Below are positions 57,213 to 64,000 of a stretch of 64,000 nt of DNA, one piece after another (position 1 is the stretch's first letter; each line of letters begins with the position of its first letter). The translations under genes were made by a program, and so were the position numbers. Origin of the DNA: Norana najaformis (taxonomy: Eukaryota; Annelida; Clitellata; Crassiclitellata; Hormogastridae); contig OZ029914.1 of the NCBI GenBank assembly GCA_964023275.1, forward strand, positions 12,692,341-12,756,340. Direction: 5' to 3'. The notes under the pieces were generated by a model. The model saw nothing but the letters and a program-made list of their open reading frames with translations. It ran no database searches and was not told where the DNA came from.

Positions 57213-58109
57213 TTCTTTCGTTCGGGCTGTCCCGACAGCTAACGACGGCTTCATTCCACGGAGCACAAAACGTTACATAGGTCTACAGTACAAGCAAAAA
57301 TCTGAATTTTAAACGTTTGCTTTTTATCAGTTCGAGTCATAAGAATTGCAATTGTGGCATAATTACGTGTTTATGTCAGAGCATTTCTAGTGTGCCCAGT
57401 ATCTGCATATACATTGAAACACTTTTCCCTGGGGTGCGCTGTTCTCTCAGCTGTTACAGTACATCTGTATTCACAAAATATGTTCACAATTGCACACTCC
57501 CAGTGCAAGCCAAACATGGCTGTCTCATTGTGGGTCAACAATGACTGATGATCTATTATGTCATTCTATAAACGAGGTATGTTGCAGATGACCTCCATAC
57601 TTTCACCATCTGCTTTGCGATATACTGGCTTAAATAATTTACAAAAATGGAAGATTTTTCAGCACCGGACAATTAATACATTGATAGAGAATGCATGTGG
57701 AAAATTTTACATTTATTACCCAAAACTGAAGAGTTGCTGTATTTTTGTCAAACGCTTTAATTTTCTCGACCTAAGACGCTTGTAGAATTTTAATATCAAT
57801 TGCATTCGTTAGTTGACGCTACAAGCGTTAGTATGTAAGTACGGCTTAGGTACCACTTCTGACCCAGTGCAGGACATCCTTTCATACTATTACGATTACG
57901 ATTTCTTCCATATAGGTGAATATAAATACTATACGTGAATATATATATATATATATATGACCATAAGTATTATTCAGGCTAGTGATTGAAAGGGAATAAC
58001 AACTAAGTATGTTCGAACAACAGGCTGTTCGCTTACAATTCAAGCCGCCATGACCCTGTGCACGGATTCATAGGAACCAGGGTTGCTTACAACAAACGTA
58101 ACCGTAATC

Positions 58110-59220
58110 TTGAAAATTCCTCAAGCGCTACATTAAAGCTCATCGCATGGCACCAGCTTATTTATGAGCGTTGCGTCGAATCAGTGTGGTTTTCCAAAGA
58201 TGCCATGTGAAGAACAAAATCCGATCAAGTTCCCAGAAGGCCAGAAAGAGAGAGAGAGAGTGGATCAGAATCGCTGTAACGGTGGATTGTGTTTAGGTTG
58301 AGAGAAATGGAAAGGTGGCGGTTTGCATGGGTCAGGTTAAGATTTTTACAAAAGGGGGACTTTAGATTTGAATGGAACGCCTGTGAAGTAGAAAGAGGGG
58401 CCTAAGACAGATGATGTTGGGTGAACTATGGAAGGGACAGAGGAACCGTTAATTGAGAGAGATAGTTCTAGAATCGAGGTGATGTGGTATATGAATCGGT
58501 TAGAGAACTTAAGATGAATTGTTACTGAAGCACGGGCAAGTGTGAGGTAACAGCGGGGTGATTGCATGGTAAAAAGTTTCGGGAATAAGTAGGTTGGGAG
58601 TATTGCAGAGACGTATAGGTTAGCGAAAGAACTTTGAAATGAATGCATTCGCGAAGTTTCAGCCACTGGTGTAATATGACTGATATGGTAATACTTGAAT
58701 GTTCTTGTGAGAGCTCGGGCAAGTGGATAAGTAGGTTTGATGAGTTGAAAACGTTTAATTTGGGTGTATTTAAGGTTAAAAGACAGGGAATTACAGTAGT
58801 CAAGCTTGGAATGAACTATAAAGGTAGGGATAATAGAGGCAGTTTCGAAATCGAGCATAGATCGAATACGGCAAAGGTCACGATTGTGATGGACACAGAT
58901 GAGCAAGATGTGATGCGATTTGAAATCGAGAGATGTGGGTCAAAAGTTGATTCCAGGATTGCGAAGAGTCGAATTAGACGTGAAAGTAAGAGTGGAGAAA
59001 TTAGTTGATATAGGTGGAAAAGATGGTCACTGAAGAAGTAAGTCATGATCGTTGGTGTCAAAAGCAGCGGAAATGCCGAAAATACAGAAGCAAGAGACTT
59101 GCTGATGAGTGATGAAAGAAACTAGTTCATTGCATAGAGAGACAAGCAGAGTTTCAGTGGAATGGTGTTAGTAAATCCAGATTTGTAGGAATTGAGAAAC
59201 GACTTAGAAGGGAGTTAATC
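58110..59220 (-). mobile_element. L2/CR1-like LINE remnant (copy B)
   Basis: Counterpart of 20,540-21,720. The minus-strand frame 58,346-58,906 reads 'RIRSMLDFETASIIPTFIVH', then 'SKLDYCNSLS', and stays open 40 codons longer than copy A. The GAGACAGA array is reduced to a few GA units. Confidence 0.8.
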
Positions 59221-59287
59221 TTTCATCCAGGCAAGGATAATGTCTTTAATTATCTTAGGTAATAAATTAAGAAAGGAGATAAGATGG

Positions 59288-59690
59288 TATTCTTTGCTCT
59301 GACTAAATAGCCAGTGCTTTGTAATTTTTGCAAAAACATTTTTGTCATATGTTCTGCCATTTTCTGTATCATTGGTTTGTGTGATCTGAATCTTTGTCGA
59401 TGTTATCGGCTCCTCTGGATCGTCGGACTCTGACAGTACATCACAAACATTTCTACTGCACGGATATTTCTCGTCATAGTCAATATCCGTATTATGGTCT
59501 ACGTCATCATTTTCCGACGATGGCACACGCTCTTCTACCTCGAAGTCATCAGTTCCGCCGGAAGGTGACGCGAAGTAAAAAATGTCTATACTTGTCTTTA
59601 GCCATATGTTTACGCAGATCACAGGGGGAAGCTGGATCACTGGAATCACTTTCACTGTGGTCATGTTCCTCATCAGATGTCATTCATAGT
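59288..59690 (-). pseudogene. N-terminal part of a second Crypton-like gene copy
   Basis: The minus strand carries 'NDTENGRTYDKNVFAKITKH', matching the start of the 24.2-25.2 kb pseudogene. An acidic upstream part holds 'SESDDPEEPITSTKIQ' and, one frame over, 'MTSDEEHDHSESDSSDPASP'. A frameshift near 59,570 separates the two. At 59,288 it is cut by the end of copy B. It shows the part of the gene that is missing from the 24-25 kb copy, where homology ends near 25,235. Confidence 0.5.
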
Positions 59691-60142
59691 CTACTGAAGA
59701 CTGATGATCGTCTTTCATGCAGTGGTCAAACTTAAATTCTATTTCACACTTCGCTCTGACGTCAGATGCCTGTCTACATTCGTCTACTATCAATTCAGAA
59801 ACAATTTCAAATTGTTGTGATTCATTCGCAATTACCTTAGAACTATAAATCACTTCTTCCGTTATACCGGGGTCAGCGCGCTAACTACTGCACCATCACA
59901 GATCGGCGACATCTCATCTTCATCGTTCAACACTATCCTCATCATTACCAATCACTTGTTGCACTCGGTCCACGTCAGGTGGAAAAACCAGCGGTATATT
60001 CAAGCAGTTCTTCCCGGCTTCTTTTTTCCCCGTGAGAACTGCAGTCGTTCTTAGGAGAAAAGTGTTATCCACGAAATGGCGAAATTTTGTTGCCATATCA
60101 CAATACTTCACCAGCCCCGGACCAAGACTTCCAGGCCCTATA
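59691..60142. other. Left flank of the MULE; worn tRNA-like piece
   Basis: A minus-strand frame 59,920-60,150 ('NIPLVFPPDVDRVQQVIGND') has ordinary composition but no recognised domain. Near 59,870-59,910 the minus strand reads 'GATGGTGCAGTAGTTAGCGC', an A-box-like tRNA piece without a B box. Confidence 0.35.
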
Positions 60143-60151
60143 CTCGTATTC

Positions 60152-60265
60152 GGCGCACCGACAAAATGGTCCCGACAAAATAGCCCCGACATAATAGCCC
60201 CGACAAAATAGCCCCATAGACAAAACAGCCCCGTCAAAATAGCCCCGACAAAATAGCCCCGTAAA
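60152..60265 (+). repeat. Left iterated terminal inverted repeat of the MULE
   Basis: Units of 'GACAAAATAGCCCC', with variants such as 'GACATAATAGCCCC' and 'GACAAAACAGCCCC', lie head to tail from 60,160 to 60,252 and end in 'GTAAACAAAACAAG'. Confidence 0.9.
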
Positions 60266-60418
60266 CAAAACAAGTGAAACTTTTAATATTATTCATGTTG
60301 TCATTACAACGAAAACATTAATACCTACAGCACAGAAAACTTTAAAGGTAGTCTTTTGTAATCTCTAGATTTAAGTATAATGAACAGTCAGTAAAATTTG
60401 GGTATAGTATACATTAAT

Positions 60419-61435
60419 CTAAATACTAAGATTGTGAGCAATTCCGCGAAGGTATTCGAGAATGTCAACTGCGCCATAAGTGGGAATGAGAGTTTGCAGT
60501 CTTCGGTTTAGCTGCACGTACTTCGACTTCGAAGCTTCAGGTTGTCGGACTCCTGTACGATAACGTGCGAGATCGATCTCTACACTATCTTGTTCTTTTC
60601 GCAATTGGTCAACCAGTTTGTACACCGATGGATGATGGCAATCTATAGTCTGCTGGAATGCCCGATGTCATGCTTCGACAGAGTTGTTGGTGCGAGGTAA
60701 ACCATCTATTGTTCGATCACGGACGTTCCAAAGACGAATGGCATATCTAGGCTGTGCTCTGCGGTTGCGTCTTTGTTGTCCTATGTAGTTGTCTTCCCAA
60801 TAGTCGACGATGGCGTTCATTTCTTGAGGACAGCTATTGGCTAAGCTTTCGAAAGCAGTAACTACGTCGTCAATTGGGACAAAACTAAGAGCTAATAACA
60901 TCTTAACATTCATGCGTATGTTGTCATCGTTTCGATAATGCTCGACTAAGTTGAACTCTTGGACCTTCCTCCACAGGCATTGTCCCAAATGGAAGAGACA
61001 TCCGACCACTTCTGTTGTGGTAAACACTCGAGTTAATGCATTTTGACTGGCTTTCTCAAAATCGCACATGACACTTATCGGGTTTAAAGTTACTTTCAAT
61101 TCAAGAAGCTTCTGAAAAATACGAGTATACGACCTTTCAGTTTTGTCTTGTAGCAGAACGTAGATTAAGGGAACTGCAGATCTGTCCACCAAAGCGTGCA
61201 CCGTAAACACTTGCAGGAACAATTCCGGAGCCACTTTGAAAGTTCCGTCGATAAACCAGTGACGATGTTGATCGAGAATGCCAAGATTCTCCTCAGTGCC
61301 GAACATAAGGATACGCTCGGCATCGTCTGCTCCGGAATCCCACAGGACAAAGTTCATGTTTCTCGAAGTGGTCTGAAGAGCTGCCGGGATAGCAATATCT
61401 GCAACTGTACCTGCAGTCGGATACGGTTGATGCAA
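60419..61435 (-). pseudogene. MULE transposase, one in-frame stop
   Basis: From ATG 61,435 a 255-codon frame carries the MULE transposase core: D63 in 'FIDGTFKVAPELF', D125 in 'VMCDFEKAS', 'CLFHLGQCLWRKVQ' at 146-159, and E254 in 'RTNNSVEA'. These are the three acidic positions of the DDE site, with the usual surrounding motifs. Directly after 'EA' a TGA (60,668-60,670) stands where the family has Trp ('VE.WH'). The same frame then continues 'HRAFQQTIDCHHPSV' and on to a stop at 60,419. The protein lacks an N-terminal FLYWCH- or WRKY-type zinc finger, since the ATG lies a few bases inside the terminal repeat. The stop is one base from Trp (TGG), so inactivation looks recent. Mobilisation by another copy remains possible. 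Confidence 0.85.
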
Positions 61436-61446
61436 GCGTTTCCGCG

Positions 61447-61540
61447 GGACTATTTTGTCGGGGCTATTTTGTCTTGGGCTATTTTGTGCCGGGGCTATTT
61501 TGTCGGGGCTATTTTGTCGGGGCTATTTTGTCGGGTCACC
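61447..61540 (-). repeat. Right iterated terminal inverted repeat of the MULE
   Basis: Units of 'GGGGCTATTTTGTC' and variants ('GGGACTATTTTGTC', 'TGGGCTATTTTGTG') are repeated to 61,533 and end in 'GGGTCACC'. The unit lies immediately upstream of the transposase ATG. Confidence 0.9.
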
Positions 61541-61549
61541 CTCGTATTC

Positions 61550-61848
61550 GGTTGTGCACAGCTTTGTGGACTGTCAGGATCGTGTTTGGTTTGAATGCCT
61601 CCACAATGCCGGTAGCTGCTGCTTTTCGGTTTCTTCGACGTAGACCCTGTCTGGTTGACCTGTTAAGTGCAAGCCCTTCTGTGTCTTGTCCGAGAGCGAG
61701 AGCCCTAAACGCTTCAAAGACCATCATCATGGCGGCCCTGTCAGTCCATTTCGATCAAGCATAGCTGTCAGTTCTGATGATATAACACTTTGGCGTCCTC
61801 GTTTTCGTGGCGGGTTAGCAGTACTCGTACTGGAACGTGGATCTTAAT
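61550..61848. other. Right flank of the MULE
   Basis: A minus-strand frame, 61,536-61,730 ('MMMVFEAFRALALGQDTEGL'), is of ordinary composition and ends at the transposon, so the MULE may have split an older coding sequence that resumes at 60,142. No domain is recognised. Confidence 0.3.
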
Positions 61849-62060
61849 GTAGTGTAGTGTAGTGTAGTAATGTTATGTAATAAAATATAATATAATATAA
61901 TATAATTAAAATATAATATATATAAAATATTGTATGAAATGTATAATAAAAATAATTATTATTACATTAAAAGTCAATGATAAATATAAAGTAGTATTAA
62001 TAGAACTAGCGGTAGTCATTATAGTTATAATTATAATAGTGATATTGAGAATAATCATGT
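61849..62060 (+). repeat. TGTAG and ATAAT pentanucleotides, AT-rich tract
   Basis: TGTAG units lie at 61,849-61,868 and TATAA units at 61,884-61,910, then very AT-rich sequence to 62,060. Confidence 0.8.
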
Positions 62061-62309
62061 TATTATTATCAGGGTATTGTTGCTGTTGTTACTGCTGATA
62101 AATAGCAAAATGTATTTTACACAAGGTATCATCCGATGGCCAACCTAAAGAGTGAGGTGTATAACTAAATGGTCAGTCTAATGCCTACTGGGCAAAGAAA
62201 AGCAGCCTATGATATATAAGCCAGGGGAAAGAACTCAGACTTAAGCTGAAACTGAAATGACTTAAGAGACTGGGCAGAAAGAGCAGAACTGAAGAGTTTC
62301 AAATTCTAG

Positions 62310-62490
62310 GTTCAGCCACCGTTCACCAAGAATAATTCTACATTTAGGTTTCACCAGAGTAAGGAAGTTACTTGATCTAATTATTAGTTATTAATAGTTG
62401 GGAAGCGCGTTATTCCAGTGGTTCGCATGGTGGCCTGTCAACCGAGAAGTCGGGAGGTTCAAATTCCTGCCAAGGTAGAACGGCCTTTTA
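62310..62490 (+). mobile_element. tRNA-derived SINE, third family
   Basis: 'GCGCGTTATTCCAGTGGTTC' (A-box-like) and 'GGGAGGTTCAAATTCCTGCC' (B box, near consensus) lie at 62,404-62,472. The upstream 'GTTCACCAAGAAT' and AT-rich link are shared with 33,200-33,290, so both loci carry the same composite. The long variable region resembles Leu/Ser-type tRNAs. Confidence 0.65.
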
Positions 62491-62494
62491 AAGT

Positions 62495-63010
62495 GCCTTA
62501 CAAATCGCTGCACACATGACTCAGCTAACTGGTATGAGCAAGGGCGTTTTAAGACAGTACTGTTTGAAAATGTATCCTGCACAAAGTCAAATGCAACAGT
62601 ACGAATGTGTAATGACAAACTGTTCCAAATGGAAGTTCCAACACACGAGAAAGCAGTATATATGCAGGAATTGAGGTGTGGATGCGCGGCACCAGATTAT
62701 CCACACGGGTAGCACATCGTAACGATTGCCGAACCGAGACGTGAAAACGGAGCTTCCTGATGTATGCTGATGCAGTGCCAACAAGTGAAACATTTGTTAC
62801 GCACAACAACAGGAAGCCAGTGTAATGTTTCTTGCTTGCATTCTAATAGACGTCAATATTTCGGCTTGTTGGCTGCGACTCTGGAGGCGCATTTCAGGAT
62901 GGACTGGAGCTGGAGGAATAAGACCTTGGGCATACCTGCAAATATTAAATTACATTAATTAGGTGAGTCAGTATGAAAGAGTGAATGAGGAACAATTGCA
63001 GCTCTGAATG
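62495..63010 (-). mobile_element. LINE ORF2 C-terminal fragment, second family
   Basis: The minus strand reads, across frames, 'LQLQSILKCASRVAANKPKY', 'LHWLPVVVRNKCFTCWHC', then 'SIWNSLSLHIRTVAFDF', the order of the LINE thumb and C-terminal region ('LHWLPV...', 'LWNSLPLHIRT'). It is frameshifted. The upstream part is paralogous to 37,540-37,740. Confidence 0.7.
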
Positions 63011-63374
63011 ACAGATGGCGCAATATGGTTCATATGACGTGCAAAGAAAGTTCTTGTGATCAGCCATCGATAAGTCTTCACCAGATAGTAGCCAATCTTG
63101 GTCGCGGACGAAGAGCTGCTGATTCCAAAAAGAAGAGAAGATCGCGACTTTACCAAATATTTATCCGAAGACAGCAGTCGAGTAGGTTTTGCCGGAAGGC
63201 CTCACCCCTTCACTACATAGGCAAGTATGCATCAATGTAATATTATGAGATTTGTACTATCTGTCTTGATATTTATATAGCACCCTACAAGGCTATTCGG
63301 AAAAGTTTAAATGAATTACATCGAATATTCTGTAGTTTTCATCACCCAACTGAGTCTCGATACTGCTTTCAACG
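63011..63374 (+). promoter_or_regulatory. Upstream region of the Ig-domain gene
   Basis: 'TATTTATATAGCACC' at 63,270-63,284 contains a TATA-like element about 100 bp before the ATG at 63,375. No other promoter motif is evident, and part of this stretch resembles dispersed repeats ('TTATATAGCACCCTACAA'). Confidence 0.3.
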
Positions 63375-63438
63375 ATGGAGCATGCCTTGATATTTCTAGC
63401 TATCGGCCACCTACTACTGAACGTCTTTCATCAATTTG
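63375..63438 (+). CDS. Exon 1 of an Ig-domain gene: signal peptide
   Basis: ATG at 63,375 has a good context (A at -3, G at +4) and opens 21 codons, 'MEHALIFLAIGHLLLNVFHQ' then F. This is a hydrophobic stretch with the form of a signal peptide. The exon ends with one base (G, 63,438) before 'GTAAGT', a perfect donor, making a phase-1 intron. That phase matches exon 2 exactly. The exon is too short to recognise alone; the splice signals and the downstream Ig exon make it convincing. Confidence 0.75.
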
Positions 63439-63779
63439 GTAAGTCTCTAGCTTTTACTGACTTATGATAACAATTTTAAGTTCGTCTCAGCATACTTGTT
63501 TTTATACTGTGTAATGCTTTTAAATTCTTAATAATTAACCGCTATCCATAGAACAGTGACCACTACGAACCGGGTTTATATTATAGGCCTATCTGAAACA
63601 CATAGACATGGACAACTAAGCCTGATGTTTGGATCAAAAACATCAAATCACATGACAAAACAGAAAGCCACGATCATTCAGTGTGTGTGAGATTTTTATT
63701 TCGTAGAAAAAGGATGTGATAGTTATGAAGAATTACATGAAAATAAAAAATCAAATTATGCTTAATTCTGGAATTTCAG
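63439..63779 (+). other. Intron 1 of the Ig-domain gene, phase 1
   Basis: 341 bp, starting GTAAGT and ending 'CTGGAATTTCAG'. An alternative acceptor six bases on ('GATGCAG', exon from 63,786) keeps the same phase and would remove two residues. Confidence 0.7.
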
Positions 63780-64000
63780 ATGCAGAATTAAATGTGATTC
63801 CTCGCGACACTGAAGTGATGGTTAATGATTCGACTTATATGAACTGTTCAACGACCTCCCCTCAAGCGGAGAAAATCCTATGGCGTCATGGCAACAATTA
63901 TGTTTTCACCGGAAGAGATATTCTACAACCGTATAATGTCAGGTTTTCGGTTGAAGTTAATTCATCTACAGGAACAAGCAATTTGGTTATTAGATCAGTC
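63780..64000 (+). CDS. Exon 2 of an Ig-domain gene, runs off the window
   Basis: Joined through the phase-1 intron, the frame reads on from residue 22 to 95 at the window's end without a stop. It has the hallmarks of an immunoglobulin V/I-type domain. C44 is in 'STYMNCSTTS' (B strand), W56 in 'ILWRHG' twelve residues later (C strand), then 'NVRFSVEV' and 'NLVIRSV', which normally precedes 'DxGxYxC' just beyond the edge. Possible N-glycosylation sites are N37, N43 and N82. With the signal peptide this predicts a secreted or cell-surface protein. Phase-1 introns around Ig exons are usual in animals. The family (adhesion molecule, receptor or soluble lectin) cannot be told from one domain. The gene is partial. 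Confidence 0.8.

Larger units (their letters stand above)
60152..61540 (-). mobile_element. MULE transposon with iterated terminal repeats
   Basis: Flanks repeat CTCGTATTC (60,143-60,151 and 61,541-61,549), a 9-bp target duplication typical of Mutator-like elements. The ends read 'GGCGCACCGACAAAAT' and, inverted, 'GGTGACCCGACAAAAT'. Each end continues as several near-tandem units of 'GACAAAATAGCCCC' (left) or its inverse 'GGGGCTATTTTGTC' (right), about seven per side. The interior is filled by a MULE-domain transposase on the minus strand. At 1,389 bp it is compact. Confidence 0.9.

Noticed and set aside
60160..60252. CRISPR-like or satellite array
   Set aside because: The repeats are the end of a transposon with an inverted partner at 61,447-61,540 and a target duplication.
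61455..61643. Frame with a repeated Gly-Leu-Phe-Cys motif
   Set aside because: Translation of the iterated MULE terminal repeat.

Overview
The window looks like a repeat-rich metazoan (invertebrate) nuclear chromosome. The signs are long gene-free stretches, abundant di-, tri- and tetranucleotide microsatellites, tRNA-derived SINEs, many broken non-LTR retrotransposons, two DNA transposons with readable ends, and one split gene with GT-AG splicing. CpG dinucleotides are not obviously depleted. I cannot name the species. A marine invertebrate is plausible from the repeat types, but that is inference.

Layout. About 1-21,760 (copy A) and 41,149-59,290 (copy B) are two direct copies of one segment, differing by only a few percent by eye. 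They carry the same series of dead LINE fragments, SINEs, minisatellites and a gag-like reading frame. Copy A alone contains a complete 2.35-kb DNA transposon (9,268-11,621) with an intact 563-codon gene. Copy B keeps the matching empty site at 50,409-50,411. Copy B lacks about 1.36 kb present in copy A (15,442-16,800), and the junction carries a small filler. Between the copies, 21.8-41.1 kb holds a possible LTR, a broken tyrosine-recombinase-like (Crypton-like) gene on the minus strand (24.2-25.2 kb), a long hairpin (27.5-27.9 kb), a belt of microsatellites (28-34 kb), an older and more diverged partial copy of the duplicated segment (34.8-37.5 kb), and a 5'-truncated LINE (38.5-40.3 kb).

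To the right of copy B, 59.3-59.7 kb is a second fragment of the Crypton-like gene. It is followed by a compact MULE transposon (60,152-61,540) with a 9-bp target duplication and ends built from repeated 'GGGGCTATTTTGTC' units. A SINE and a LINE fragment lie at 62.3-63.0 kb. At the right edge begins the only likely host gene: a signal-peptide exon (63,375-63,438), a 341-bp phase-1 intron, and an immunoglobulin-domain exon (from 63,780) that runs off the window.

The window therefore records layered activity: old LINEs and SINEs, a segmental duplication containing them, then transposon insertion, deletion and microsatellite change in individual copies. I see no operon, CRISPR array, rRNA or intact tRNA.
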